Assembly (NCBI GenBank): GCA_017617615.1
Contig: JAFZVV010000011.1
Coordinates: 1-64,000 of the forward strand
DNA: 64,000 nucleotides
Source: Prevotella sp.
GTDB taxonomy: Bacteria > Bacteroidota > Bacteroidia > Bacteroidales > Bacteroidaceae
Reading direction: 5' to 3'
This document shows positions 42,771 through 54,157 of this stretch, piece after piece. The translations under genes were made by a program, and so were the position numbers. Position 1 is the stretch's first letter, and the number at the start of each line of letters is the position of its first letter. The notes under the pieces are model-generated. The model was not told where the DNA came from, did not search any database, and worked only from the letters and a program-made list of their open reading frames with translations.

Positions 42771-44131
42771 ATGATGTTGAACTGGTGCAGGAAAATGAGC
42801 GCGATGCTCGTAGGACAGACGAAGCGTACCAGGAAGAGGAACACACTGAAGAACGTGCCCCGTAGCGTCCCCCAGTTGGTGAACTCATCGTGTACCAACT
42901 TGCGCGGGACAAACCATCCTATGAAGATACAGGTGAGGAACCCGCCGATAGGCAGGAACAGTTGTCCGGTGACGAAATCGAAGATTTCAAACAGCGGCAT
43001 GCCGAAAACCACCAGCGCATCACATGCGCCCAGCGAAAGCGAGCAGAAGGCACCTATCACGATGCACGTCACCGTGATATACGCTGCCGCACGCGACCTG
43101 GAAATACGGCATTCCTCTTGCAGGAAAGCCGTACTCACCTCGTGAAGGGAGATGAGTGAGGTGAGTGCCGCCACTGCCAACAGCAGGTAGAAGAGCAATG
43201 CCACCACATAGCCCACCACGGGCATCGACGAGAACGCCTGGTGGAACACGTTGGGCAAGGTGATAAATACCAGCGATGCTCCCGAGTCGGGACTGATGCC
43301 CACCGAGAAGGCCGCTGGGAAAATCATCAGTCCGGCAAGCACCGCCACGAGGCAGTCAAGGACACTGATCTGCACCGCCGACTTGAGCAAGTCGGTATGA
43401 CGGGTGAAATATGAAGCATAGGTACAGATACATCCCATGGCGATGCTCAGCGAGTAGAACGACTGTCCCAGGGCACCGAGAAACACCCCACTGTTCATCT
43501 TCGTGAAGTCGGGCTTGAAGAGGAAGGCGATGCCTTTCCCTGCCCCTGGCAACATACACGAAGCCACGACGATGACGAGAAGCAGGATGAACAGGATGGG
43601 CATCATGAGTTTCGACATCCGCTCGATGCCATTGCGCACCCCCCTGACCACGACCAAATGGGTGATGACGAGAAACAGCGCTGCCCAGAAAATGGGTTTG
43701 ACCGGGTGGGAGGAGAACTCGGCAAAATACTGTTTTACAAATTCGGCGTCGCCGTTGATACCTCCCACGGCGGCACCATAGACATACTGCAGGCACCATC
43801 CCGACACCACGGCATAGTAGCCGGTGATGAGAAATCCCGTAAGCACACCAAGATAACCCACGTATTTCCATGCCTTGCCTTCTGCCAGGCGGCTATAAGC
43901 ACGGGCGGTGTTGGCAGCGCCGTGACGGCCGATGATGAACTCGCTCACCATACAGGGGATACCGAGGAGAAACACGCAAACCACATACACGATGATGAAT
44001 GCCGCGCCCCCGTTCTCCCCCGCCATATAGGGAAAGCGCCACACATTGCCCAGTCCTACGGCCGAACCTGCCGTGGCCAGGATAATTCCCAGTTTGCTGC
44101 CGAAATTGGCGCGTTCGGTTGTCTTCGACAT
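42767..44131 (-). CDS. Sodium-dependent transporter, NSS/SNF family, copy 2
   Basis: A 454-residue NSS symporter with the same helix-1 block (GSAVGLGNVWRFPYM) and the same order of helices as copy 1, e.g. the matching FPAAFSVG(V/I)(N/S)PDSG stretch. The ATG at 44131 gives the normal short head MSKTTERANFGSKLG. First gene of a three-gene operon with copy 1 and the HhH protein. The tandem arrangement points to duplication. Confidence 0.92.
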   Translation of the reverse strand: MSKTTERANFGSKLGIILATAGSAVGLGNVWRFPYMAGENGGAAFIIVYVVCVFLLGIPCMVSEFIIGRHGAANTARAYSRLAEGKAWKYVGYLGVLTGFLITGYYAVVSGWCLQYVYGAAVGGINGDAEFVKQYFAEFSSHPVKPIFWAALFLVITHLVVVRGVRNGIERMSKLMMPILFILLLVIVVASCMLPGAGKGIAFLFKPDFTKMNSGVFLGALGQSFYSLSIAMGCICTYASYFTRHTDLLKSAVQISVLDCLVAVLAGLMIFPAAFSVGISPDSGASLVFITLPNVFHQAFSSMPVVGYVVALLFYLLLAVAALTSLISLHEVSTAFLQEECRISRSRAAAYITVTCIVIGAFCSLSLGACDALVVFGMPLFEIFDFVTGQLFLPIGGFLTCIFIGWFVPRKLVHDEFTNWGTLRGTFFSVFLFLVRFVCPTSIALIFLHQFNII

Positions 44132-44213
44132 ATCTGTCTTCGTTTTCGATGATAAAACAGCAATGCGGCGCAGAGGCAAATTTCTGCCCGACAACACTGT
44201 GAAAAAGAGAAAA

Positions 44214-44642
44214 ATGAGTAATTTTGTCCCAAAACTGCAAGAGCACATGAGATATCCCTGGCATTGGGTTACCCACTACCCCCTTTCCTCGTTCCTTATC
44301 GTGGTGATATGGTTTCTTTGTTTCTGGCTCACCCCACCACCCACACCTCTCGACGACGTGGCATTCATCGACAAGTGGACACACCTGACGATGTACCTGG
44401 GCACTTGTTCGGTGATATGGTGGGAATACCTCCGTCGCCACGAAAAGGTAAACTGGCTCAAGACTCTGACATGGGCTTGGGCAGGACCGATAATGATGAG
44501 CGGGCTGATAGAACTCCTCCAGGCCTATTGCACCGGAGGCCGCCGCAGCGGTGAGTGGCTCGACTTCGCTGCCAATGCCACGGGAGCCACCCTGGCGCTG
44601 GTCATCGGTATTCTTGCGGCAAGGTACCTCGGAAAAGGATAA
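44214..44642 (+). CDS. VanZ-like membrane protein
   Basis: A 142-residue protein with about four hydrophobic segments. The VanZ pattern is seen as D-K-W-T-H-L-T-M-Y (about 50) and later L-I-E-L-L-Q-A-Y then S-G-E-W-L-D-F-A-A-N-A-T-G (about 100-125). VanZ homologues are found widely; only the teicoplanin-resistance member has a known effect. The ATG at 44214 fits, and 44247 is another candidate. The 3' end overlaps the convergent CYTH gene by 41 bases. Confidence 0.8.
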   Translation: MSNFVPKLQEHMRYPWHWVTHYPLSSFLIVVIWFLCFWLTPPPTPLDDVAFIDKWTHLTMYLGTCSVIWWEYLRRHEKVNWLKTLTWAWAGPIMMSGLIELLQAYCTGGRRSGEWLDFAANATGATLALVIGILAARYLGKG

Positions 44643-45102
44643 ATGGATACTTGCGCAGACTCTTGTTGGTGAACCTGCGGTCACCGGTAACCTCCATGCC
44701 GATGAAGTCGGGACAAACAAACTCCTCTTCGGGACTGTCCAACTCCACCTCGGCCATAACCAAGCCCTCGTTGTCGCCATAGAACTCATCGACCTCTACG
44801 ACGTGACCGCCGCTGCGCACGAGGTAGCGCGTCTTGTCGATGACCCCTGGCTCGCAGAGCTGGAAGAGGTGTGTGGCCTCATCGAGGGAAATCTCCTTCT
44901 CGAACTCATAGCGCGAGAGGCCACCGTCGAGAGATGGCCCCTTGATGGTAAGGTATCCCTTGTCGTCGCGCAGCCTCACCCTCACCGTAGCCCCCTTGGC
45001 TGCAATGTAACCTTGCTTGATACGACTGCTGGCAAATGCCTGGCTCTTGTAGTCACGGTTTTTATGCACCAGGAACTTACGCTCGATTTCCATTCCGCTC
45101 AT
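44602..45102 (-). CDS. CYTH domain protein
   Basis: A 166-residue tunnel-fold phosphatase-like protein. The hallmark E-x-E-x-K is in MEIERKFLV at the start, followed by R-V-R-L-R, Y-E-F-E-K-E and L-E-x-D-x-F-like E-V-D-E-F-Y. CYTH enzymes cleave triphosphates or polyphosphate, or make cAMP in one class; the true substrate is unknown. The start may be 45102 or the second ATG at 45093. It convergently overlaps the VanZ-like gene. Confidence 0.88.
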   Translation of the reverse strand: MSGMEIERKFLVHKNRDYKSQAFASSRIKQGYIAAKGATVRVRLRDDKGYLTIKGPSLDGGLSRYEFEKEISLDEATHLFQLCEPGVIDKTRYLVRSGGHVVEVDEFYGDNEGLVMAEVELDSPEEEFVCPDFIGMEVTGDRRFTNKSLRKYPFILFRGTLPQEYR

Positions 45103-45108
45103 AGGGCA

Positions 45109-45249
45109 CTACATGCTCATGGCAAAGAAAGCATAGCAAATGGCAAGCAGGATAAGTATCACAAAGATCCAGCGTACTACCATACTTGCTTGCTTCTCCT
45201 GACGCTCAGCGCGCTCGATGCGCTTTTTCTTGGCTTTCGAAATACTCAT
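45109..45249 (-). CDS. 46-residue membrane protein
   Basis: A short protein with a very basic head (MSISKAKKKRIERAER), then one membrane helix (about 26-44, RWIFVILILLAICYAFFAM). The layout suggests a single-pass inner-membrane protein with its head in the cytoplasm. It is between prfB and the CYTH gene, 31 bases from the former and 6 bases from the latter, so all are probably on one mRNA. No function is known. Confidence 0.6.
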   Translation of the reverse strand: MSISKAKKKRIERAERQEKQASMVVRWIFVILILLAICYAFFAMSM

Positions 45250-45280
45250 AGTCTTCAGTTTTATAAGGTTTATGATTGGA

Positions 45281-46402
45281 TTACTGTTCGTCGTTGACGG
45301 GGAACTCCATGAGATAGGCCTTGATGAACCCGTCGATTTTCCCGTCCATCACACCATCGACGTCGGTGGTCTGGTAATTGGTGCGATGGTCTTTCACCCG
45401 ACGGTCGTCGAAGACGTAACTCCTGATCTGGCTGCCCCATTCTATCTTCTTCTTGCCCGCCTCGATCTTCGCCTGGGCCTCGAGCCGTTTCTTCATGGCA
45501 CGGTCGTAGAGTTGCGACTTGAGCAGGCGCATGGCATTGTTGCGGTTCTCAAGTTGCTTGCGCGTCTCGGTGTTTTCGATGAGGATTTCTTCTTCCTCTC
45601 CGGTGTCGGGGTCTACATACTGGTAGCGCAGGCGAACGCCGGTCTCCACCTTGTTCACATTCTGGCCTCCGGCACCACCGCTTCGGAAAAGGTCCCACGA
45701 CACCTTCGACGGGTCGATGAACACCTCGATGGTGTCGTCGACGAGGGGTGAGACGAAGACACTAGCAAAACTGGTCATCCGCTTGCCCTGCGCATTGAAG
45801 GGCGACACACGCACAAGCCGGTGCACGCCGTTCTCACTCTTCAGGTATCCATAGGCGCTGTCGCCGCCCTCTATCTCCATGGTGACACTCTTGATGCCCG
45901 CCTCATCACCCTCCTGCAGGTTGCTGATGGTGACCTTGTGTCCATGGGCCTCCGCCCACCGCATATACATGCGCATGAGCATCTGTGCCCAGTCCTGACT
46001 CTCGGTACCCCCGGCACCACTGTTGATTTTCATCACACAGTCCATGGGGTCTTCTTTCTGGCGGAGCATGTTTCTCAGTTCAAGGTTCTCTATGGCCTTG
46101 ATGGCTTGTGCATAGTCGTCGTCGACTTCCTGCTCGGTGACCATGTCGTCGTGGTAGAAATCGAAGGCGAGTTGCAGTTCGTCGGCCTTGTCGCGTACGT
46201 CCTTATAGCCGTCAATCCACTTCTGTATGCCCTTCACCTTCTTCATCTGCTCCTGGGCACGCTGGGGGTCATCCCAGAAATCGGGGGCCTGCGTGCGCAG
46301 TTCCTCCTCTTCGAATTCTATTTTCTTCTTGTCGATATCGAGATATCTGTGTAGGGCGTCTACACGCTCAAGCACATCTTTCAGTTGATCGCTGGTAATC
46401 AT
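45281..46402 (-). CDS. prfB: Peptide chain release factor 2
   Basis: A 373-residue release factor that ends translation at UGA and UAA. The peptidyl-tRNA hydrolysis motif GGQ is at 245-247 (SGGAGGQNVN) and the UGA-reading SPF tripeptide at 200-202. The gene is one open frame; the programmed +1 frameshift near codon 25 found in many bacteria (after the sequence L-R-G-Y-L) is absent, and here the frame simply reads RYLDIDKKK. The start overlaps the stop of the acyl-CoA ligase gene by 4 bases. Confidence 0.96.
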   Translation of the reverse strand: MITSDQLKDVLERVDALHRYLDIDKKKIEFEEEELRTQAPDFWDDPQRAQEQMKKVKGIQKWIDGYKDVRDKADELQLAFDFYHDDMVTEQEVDDDYAQAIKAIENLELRNMLRQKEDPMDCVMKINSGAGGTESQDWAQMLMRMYMRWAEAHGHKVTISNLQEGDEAGIKSVTMEIEGGDSAYGYLKSENGVHRLVRVSPFNAQGKRMTSFASVFVSPLVDDTIEVFIDPSKVSWDLFRSGGAGGQNVNKVETGVRLRYQYVDPDTGEEEEILIENTETRKQLENRNNAMRLLKSQLYDRAMKKRLEAQAKIEAGKKKIEWGSQIRSYVFDDRRVKDHRTNYQTTDVDGVMDGKIDGFIKAYLMEFPVNDEQ

Positions 46403-48213
46403 ACTTCTTCCTTGTACATTTCGTCAATCTCGGCAGCGTAGTTCTTTGCCAGCACGTTGCGTCTGATTTTCAGTGTGTTGGTGAGTTCGCCATTTTCCAT
46501 GCTGAAAGGCTCGGCAAGCAACTTGAAGCGCTTGATACGCTCGTAACTGGCCAGTCCCTGCTGCAGGGTCTCCATGCGCTCCTCCATCATCTTGATGATA
46601 CGGGGGTCGGCACAGAGTTGCTCATGGGTATCGGCCTTGATGCCCATATCCGCGGCATATTCTTCGAGAAGGTCGAAGGCGGGCACGATGAGTGCCGACA
46701 CGAACTTCCGCTGGTCGGCGATGACAGCTATCTGTTCCACGTATTTGTCGACAAGAAGTTTCGACTCGATGAGTTGTGGTGCGATATACTTGCCGTTGGA
46801 TGTCTTGAAGAGGTCCTTGATACGGTCTTTGAGGAAGAGTTCACCGTCGCGCATATACCCAGCATCGCCGGTGCGGAAGAAACCATCTTCATCGAACGAG
46901 GCCTTGGTGAGGTCTTCGCGCTTGTAGTATCCCGGTGTGATGGTTGGGCCTTTGAGCAATATCTCATCGTTCTCGCCTATCTTCACCTGTATGCTGAAGA
47001 TGGGTCTTCCTACCGAACCGATGGTGTAAGGCTCGCCGAGGTGGTCGTTCGACACGGTGGCGAGACTCTCGGTGAGGCCATACCCCACCATCATGTTGAT
47101 GCCGATGGAATGGATGAACTCCTCAACCTCGGGCGAAACCGTGGCTCCCGCCGTGGGGAAGAAATGCGCGTTTTCCAGACCGAGTTGCTTGCGGATGATG
47201 CTGAAGAGCAACTTGTTGTAGAACGTATACTCGGCTTTCAGGTGGACGGGTGGTCGGCGGCCATGGCTCAGGTACTCGATATTGTGGCGGCGGCCCACAT
47301 CGAGGGCTTTCTTGAAGAGCATCTTCTTTGCCGAACCGGCGCTGTCGATCTTCGCCTTCACACCCACATACACTTTCTCCCAGAAACGGGGCACCGAACT
47401 CATGCAGGTAGGATGTGTCTCACGCAGCGACTGCTGTATCTCCTTCGGATAGGTGTTGATGACCAGCCGGGCACCCTCGGTAAGACAGAGGATGGCCCAT
47501 CCTCTCTCAAAGACATGGGTATAGGGAAGGAAGTTCATGATGACGTCGTTCTCGGTCACCGGAACGCTCCTGTGGTTGGCCTCGAAGGCAGCATAATACT
47601 GTCCGTAGGTCAGAATCACGCCCTTGCTGTCGCCAGTGGTACCACTGGTATAGAGGATGTTGCAGATATCATCGAAGGAAGCCTCTCCATAGAGTTTTTC
47701 CACTTCGGTCTGGCGGGGATAGTTCTCGCCCAGTTTCAGGAAATCGTCGAAATAGATGGCATTGGGGTCACCGGGCACCATCCTCACGCTGGGGTCGAAG
47801 ACGATGATTCGCTCGAGCGTGGGGCACAATGGCAGTATCCTGTGTGCCTTGTCATATTGCTCCTGCTCTCCCACGAAGAGAATCCTTATTTCTGCGTCGT
47901 GTATCATGAAGCGTATCTGCTCCTCGCTGCTCGTGGCATAGAAAGGCACGGTGACAGCCCTGATGCCAAAGGCACCAAAGTCAGTATAGAGATACTGCAC
48001 GGCATTCTGCGAGAAAACGCCCACGTTCTCCTGCACCCTCACCCCAAAGTTGAGCAATGCGTTCGACACTTTCCTCACCATGTCCGAGAAATAAGTCCAT
48101 GACACTGACTTCCAGGTCAGGCTACCAAAATCGCGGTAGGTAAGCGCTGGCTTGGAGCCGTATTTCTTGGCTTGTTCGTGGATAAGCACCGAAAGATGGC
48201 AATTTGTCTGCAT
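46399..48213 (-). CDS. Long-chain acyl-CoA ligase (AMP-forming)
   Basis: A 604-residue adenylate-forming enzyme that activates fatty acids to acyl-AMP and then acyl-CoA. The AMP-binding motif YTSGTTGDSKGV is at about 190; later come G-Y-G-L-T-E-S, R-T-G-D-A-G-Y and the C-terminal K-D-L-F-K-T-S-N-G-K. It is close to the FadD15/FAA1-like type with an insertion after the first motif. A consensus promoter lies upstream and prfB is downstream on the same mRNA. Confidence 0.92.
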   Translation of the reverse strand: MQTNCHLSVLIHEQAKKYGSKPALTYRDFGSLTWKSVSWTYFSDMVRKVSNALLNFGVRVQENVGVFSQNAVQYLYTDFGAFGIRAVTVPFYATSSEEQIRFMIHDAEIRILFVGEQEQYDKAHRILPLCPTLERIIVFDPSVRMVPGDPNAIYFDDFLKLGENYPRQTEVEKLYGEASFDDICNILYTSGTTGDSKGVILTYGQYYAAFEANHRSVPVTENDVIMNFLPYTHVFERGWAILCLTEGARLVINTYPKEIQQSLRETHPTCMSSVPRFWEKVYVGVKAKIDSAGSAKKMLFKKALDVGRRHNIEYLSHGRRPPVHLKAEYTFYNKLLFSIIRKQLGLENAHFFPTAGATVSPEVEEFIHSIGINMMVGYGLTESLATVSNDHLGEPYTIGSVGRPIFSIQVKIGENDEILLKGPTITPGYYKREDLTKASFDEDGFFRTGDAGYMRDGELFLKDRIKDLFKTSNGKYIAPQLIESKLLVDKYVEQIAVIADQRKFVSALIVPAFDLLEEYAADMGIKADTHEQLCADPRIIKMMEERMETLQQGLASYERIKRFKLLAEPFSMENGELTNTLKIRRNVLAKNYAAEIDEMYKEEV

Positions 48214-48233
48214 AGTGAACTGATTTTATTTTG

Positions 48234-48264
48234 CAAATATAGTGAAAGCCGAAGACAAAGCAAA
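48234..48264 (-). promoter_or_regulatory. Promoter of the acyl-CoA ligase-prfB operon
   Basis: Minus-strand TTTG (48261-48264), 19 bases, TATATTTG (48234-48241), 21 bases before the ATG. Exact consensus. Confidence 0.75.
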
Positions 48265-48388
48265 ACAAAAGACAAATTATTTTGTTTTCTTTGTTGGCGC
48301 ATCTTATATTCGGCGTCAGCCAAATTGATGATTGCAGCCTTTTCTACGATGTGGCAGGGCGAGACATTCGCAATTCTTCGCACAATTC

Positions 48389-48420
48389 TTTGGGTATGTG
48401 AAGAAAAAAAACGATATTTG
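48389..48420 (+). promoter_or_regulatory. Promoter of the M20 deacylase gene
   Basis: TTTG (48389-48392), 20 bases, GATATTTG (48413-48420). One mismatch in the -7 box. It lies 42 bases before the ATG. Confidence 0.6.
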
Positions 48421-48461
48421 CAATTGTTTAGTTTACTGCTGCGAAACACAAGGGAAAAGAG

Positions 48462-49544
48462 ATGAAGAGCAATACGACTGATATCCAACAATATACCGCT
48501 GATGGGGTGGCACTGCTGCGCCAACTCATCGCCACCCCCTCGGTGAGCCGTGACGAAGGGGCGGCTGCCGACATCCTGGAAGACGCGATGCAGGCATGGC
48601 AACTCCATCCCATGCGTAGCGGCAATAATGTCTGGGCAGTGGCAGAAGGCTTCGATAACCAACGCCCCACCCTGCTGCTCAATGCCCATATCGACACGGT
48701 GCGTCCCGTGGCGTCCTGGACACGCGACCCCTTCACTCCTTCGTTGGAAGACGGCCGCCTCTATGGCCTGGGAAGCAACGACTGTGGCGGAGGACTCGTT
48801 GCCTTGCTTCAGGCATTCCGCATGCTCAACCACTCCTCCCAGCCCTATAACCTCATCTATCTGGCCTCTGCCGAAGAGGAGGTGTCGGGAGCCAACGGCC
48901 TGAGCAGCGTACTCCCGTTGTTGCCACCTATCCAACTGGCCGTCGTGGGTGAGCCTACGGGCATGAATCCCGCCGTGGCAGAGAAAGGACTGATGGTGGT
49001 CGACATGACCGCACGTGGCCGCAGTGGCCATGCCGCACGTGGCGAGGGCGTGAACGCCATCTATGCCATGCTCGACGACCTGTTGTGGCTCCGTGACTAT
49101 CGTTTCGAGAAGGTCAGCGACTTCCTGGGTCCCACGCTGATGAGTGTCACCGTACTGCATAGTGGCACGCAGCACAATGTGATTCCCGACACCTGTGAGG
49201 CAGTCATCGACATCCGCACCAACGAGTACTACACCAACGAGGAGGTGTTCGACATCATCCGCAGCCATGTGAAGAGTGAGGTGAAGGCACGTTCGTTCCG
49301 CCTGCGCTCTTCAAGCATCGCCCTCAACCATCCCGTGGTAGTGAGGTGCCGCGAGATGGGGATGAAACCTTTTGGCTCGCCAACGCTCAGCGACCAGGCG
49401 CTGATGCCCTTCCCCTCACTGAAGTTGGGCCCGGGCGACTCGTCACGCTCACATGCCGCCGATGAATATATTGGCGTCGACGAAATCACCGACGCCATCA
49501 CGAAATATCTTCAGATTCTGGATCAATTGAAAATTGAAGATTGA
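48462..49544 (+). CDS. M20 family metallo-deacylase (ArgE/DapE type)
   Basis: A 360-residue zinc-dependent hydrolase. Metal ligands and catalytic residues are placed as in ArgE/DapE: His76 and Asp78 in NAHIDTV, Asp107 in GSNDCGG, and Glu138-Glu140 in ASAEEEVSG. In Bacteroidetes the best-known relative removes the acyl group from N-acyl-ornithine in arginine synthesis, so that is the likely role; DapE is the alternative. The last residues are encoded by the TTGAAAATTGA-type repeat, which runs over the stop codon. Confidence 0.85.
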   Translation: MKSNTTDIQQYTADGVALLRQLIATPSVSRDEGAAADILEDAMQAWQLHPMRSGNNVWAVAEGFDNQRPTLLLNAHIDTVRPVASWTRDPFTPSLEDGRLYGLGSNDCGGGLVALLQAFRMLNHSSQPYNLIYLASAEEEVSGANGLSSVLPLLPPIQLAVVGEPTGMNPAVAEKGLMVVDMTARGRSGHAARGEGVNAIYAMLDDLLWLRDYRFEKVSDFLGPTLMSVTVLHSGTQHNVIPDTCEAVIDIRTNEYYTNEEVFDIIRSHVKSEVKARSFRLRSSSIALNHPVVVRCREMGMKPFGSPTLSDQALMPFPSLKLGPGDSSRSHAADEYIGVDEITDAITKYLQILDQLKIED

Positions 49545-49587
49545 AAATGGCAAAATAATATTCAATTTTCAATCTTCAATTTTCAAT
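49526..49587. terminator. TTGAAAATTGA repeat hairpin, convergent terminator
   Basis: Perfect 23-bp arms (49526-49548 and 49565-49587) with a 16-base loop. The sequence is the same AT-rich repeat as at 1-35, here as an inverted pair. It lies between two convergent genes, and its left arm includes the M20 gene stop codon. It may end transcription in both directions, though the stem is AT-rich. Confidence 0.65.
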
Positions 49588-49595
49588 AGCAAACA

Positions 49596-51385
<1,790 letters not shown>

Positions 51386-51389
<4 letters not shown>

Positions 51390-52300
51390 ATCTTCAGTAT
51401 TTGGTTGATAACGTCTTTCAGGTTCACAGGTTTGTATTTGGCGGGCACCTTGGTAGTGGCCTCCCAGTCGCTGTCGGTCTTCAGTTTCTTCATGTCGATA
51501 ATGACATCTATTTTCTTCTGGCTTCCCGTGGCACTGGTCTGAATGGTGAAGGCTTGCTTGGTGGGGAACATCTTACTGGCAAACGACACGAAATCACTGT
51601 ATTTCCATTGTAATGATGAGGTGCCTTTGCTGCTGCTGGCATAACTCGCCTGGGTCTGGTCAATGAGCCCGTTGTCGTTGGTCGTCCAGATATACTTCAT
51701 CTTGCCCTTGGCAAGGGAGATGTCGTGGCCATTGACTTCGAAGGCCTCGGCCTGGCTGGCTTTCACGGTCTTCGAACCGGGCTCGAAGAGTTGGTTCCAG
51801 AAGAGCGACTGCAGGGCGTAGAAGTCGATGCCGTTGTCCTTGAGGAAACCGATCTGGTCGTAACTGCTCTTGAGGAATTGCTTGTGTATGCGGTCCATGA
51901 TGAGCACGGAGTCGCGCGTGAACTCCAGGCGTCCCACCTCTACGAGTCCCATGGGCGAGAGTTGTATCCGCACCACCTCGTCGCGACGCATGCATATTTT
52001 CCCGTCGACGGTGATGTCTTTCTTTCCCGACTTGATGTTAAAGTCAATGGAACTCACGATATTCTGTGCCCCAGAGGCATTGTCGATGACCTTTTTCACA
52101 AAGGCGAGTTGGGTGGTCTTGTCGACTGCCGGCACGGTGGAGGTAGTGGGTGCCACCGGTGTGGTGGGTGTTGTCGTTGAGGTCGCCTGCTGAGAGGTCG
52201 TGCCGGTGTTGTCGGTCACCACCTTCTTGGTGCCACAGGCCCCGAAGAACAGCGGCAGCGCTATCCATGCCACGAGGACTATCTTTTTACTATGATTCAT
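51386..52300 (-). CDS. DUF4292 lipoprotein
   Basis: A 304-residue lipoprotein: the signal peptide ends in FFGACG (Cys about 22), followed by a Thr/Pro/Val-rich linker (28-60). The rest matches the DUF4292 pattern seen in this gene order across Bacteroidetes, with S-G-K-K-D-I-T-V-D-G-K-I-C-M-R-R-D and I-R-I-Q-L-S-P-M-G-L-V-E. The fold is thought to be LolA/LolB-like, so binding of a lipid or lipoprotein is possible. It overlaps the EnvC-like gene by 4 bases. Confidence 0.85.
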
Positions 52301-52372
52301 ACCTATTTATATAAAATTATAATGTTCTGTCACAAGAGGTTTGTCTTCTCTCTTCCTACCTGCCAGGAAGAC

Positions 52373-54157
52373 TCATTCCGATGTATCGTCGATATACTTC
52401 TTCAGTTTGATTTTCCGTTGGAGCAAGGCGTTTTCACCATCTTTCTCGAGGGCTTTCTGCCAGTATTCCAAGGCCTTGTCGGGTTCGTTGGTCATCATGT
52501 AGATATCACCGGCATGCTCGATGATAACAGCACTCACCGTACTGTCATTGGCCAAGGCCTGGTCGATATATATCCTTGCCTCCTCGAAGCGTTCCTGACG
52601 GAAGAGAATCCAAGCATACGTGTCGAGATAGGTGGAATTCTGGGGTTCGGCCTTCACCGTGCGATAACTCATCTGCTCGGCTTTGGCAAGGTCTTTATTG
52701 ATTACGCTGAGGTAATAGGCGTAATTGTTCAGGCACCCGATGTTGTTGGGTTTCCACTGCAGACAACTGTCGTATGCGGCGAAGGCCTCGTCGTAGAGAC
52801 CCTTCTCATGGAGCATGTCGCCCATGATGGCATAGAAGTCCGACACCAAGTCGCGGTTGCTGTCGCTAGTAATCTGACTCACCCCACGCCGGAACGCGTC
52901 AATCGATTTGTCTATCTCGTCTTTCTGCGAGTAAGCCAGTCCACTGAAATAGTAGAACGCCATGTTGTCGGGGTTGTATTCCAGGGCGGGCTTGCAGAGG
53001 CTTATCACACGGTCGTAGTCACCAGTCTTCCAAACGTTCTGCAAGAGTTCGATGCGTGCGGAAGCATTGTCGGGCTCTATCTCGAGTACATCAAGCAAAG
53101 CCAGGTTGACGAGTGAGTCGGGCATCTCCTTCAGCGACATATAGGCGGCCTTGAGTCCCGCAATGTCGGCATTGGCCTGCGGGAGTTGCAGCATCTGGTC
53201 GAAAAGGGCGAGCACGGGGATACTGTCGCCACCATGCTCCTCGCTGTCGGCAATGATTTGCCGGATGACGATAACCTTGCTGTCGGTGTCGGCACGGGGG
53301 TTAAGGAGCAGTGCCTTGGCATGCTGCATGGCGAGGGAGTCGTCTTTCTCCTTGTAATAGTCGTAGAGCGACATTTGGGCCATCTCGTTGTCGGGCTCTT
53401 TCTTCAGCACGCCGTGAAATTCGGCAAGGGCTTCCTTTTCCTTCCCGTTCTTCAGGAGCCAGTTGCCCATCATCACCCGGTATTTATAGTCGCTGGGATG
53501 CTGGCGCGCCAGTTCTTTCAGCTCGTTGTATTCCTTTTTCTTGTTGCCCTGCATGGAATAGACCCGCATCTTGGTCAGGGTGATGTCTTCCGACACACCC
53601 TCTATGGTTTCTATCCGCTCAAGGATTTCTATCATCTTGTCGTATCTCGGCTCCTGCTGGTATAGTTGGAGGAGCAGGGAGAGCACGTCGGTGCGGCTGG
53701 GATTGCTACGGGCAAGGCTCTCGTAAACCGACGTAGCGTCGGAATAGTTGCCCAGGCGTATGTATACCTGCCCGAGGCGCTCAAGGTAGGTTTCGTTGAA
53801 CGGGCTGAGTTCTGCTGCCCGCTTGATGCAGGACACCATCGCCGAGTCGTTGTTCATGGCGGCATAATAGGCCGAGAGGGTGAAATAAGCCTCGGGGGCA
53901 TGGGGATTGATGTCCATGCAGTGCTTCAGCAAGTCGAAGGCAGCGGCATCATTGCCCTGCTGCTGCTGGCGTGACGCTTCGAGGTAGAAATACTTGTAGC
54001 GTTTGGCATCGTTGTCGCTCACCTGTGCCACGGCAACGGGTGGCGCGGTGACCACGCGCTTCTTCTTGCGCGCAGTCGCCGTCATGCAGGTACTCACCGC
54101 CAATGTCACGATGAGCAGCCGTAGGGATAATTGGCCAAGGCCGTGGGTTTTCATCAT
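52373..54157 (-). CDS. Tetratricopeptide repeat protein
   Basis: A 594-residue exported protein. After a signal-like head (about 1-28) it is made of TPR units along its length, e.g. [14 protein letters not shown] (about 95) and a late [18 protein letters not shown]. It is probably a periplasmic or outer-membrane-linked scaffold. The start at 54157 overlaps the dut stop by 4 bases (ATGA); the longer open frame would run through dut. A conserved neighbour of DUF4292 and EnvC-like genes. Confidence 0.85.
   Translation of the reverse strand: MMKTHGLGQLSLRLLIVTLAVSTCMTATARKKKRVVTAPPVAVAQVSDNDAKRYKYFYLEASRQQQQGNDAAAFDLLKHCMDINPHAPEAYFTLSAYYAAMNNDSAMVSCIKRAAELSPFNETYLERLGQVYIRLGNYSDATSVYESLARSNPSRTDVLSLLLQLYQQEPRYDKMIEILERIETIEGVSEDITLTKMRVYSMQGNKKKEYNELKELARQHPSDYKYRVMMGNWLLKNGKEKEALAEFHGVLKKEPDNEMAQMSLYDYYKEKDDSLAMQHAKALLLNPRADTDSKVIVIRQIIADSEEHGGDSIPVLALFDQMLQLPQANADIAGLKAAYMSLKEMPDSLVNLALLDVLEIEPDNASARIELLQNVWKTGDYDRVISLCKPALEYNPDNMAFYYFSGLAYSQKDEIDKSIDAFRRGVSQITSDSNRDLVSDFYAIMGDMLHEKGLYDEAFAAYDSCLQWKPNNIGCLNNYAYYLSVINKDLAKAEQMSYRTVKAEPQNSTYLDTYAWILFRQERFEEARIYIDQALANDSTVSAVIIEHAGDIYMMTNEPDKALEYWQKALEKDGENALLQRKIKLKKYIDDTSE

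Noticed and set aside
41394..44131. Single split transporter
   Set aside because: The two frames are each full-length NSS proteins with their own helix-1 block, so this is a tandem pair and not a broken gene.
46618..48102. A 494-codon open frame on the plus strand
   Set aside because: Antisense to the acyl-CoA ligase; no motif and shadow-like composition.
48117..49268. A 383-codon minus-strand frame over the M20 gene
   Set aside because: Shadow of the M20 gene, whose metal ligands are all present on the plus strand.
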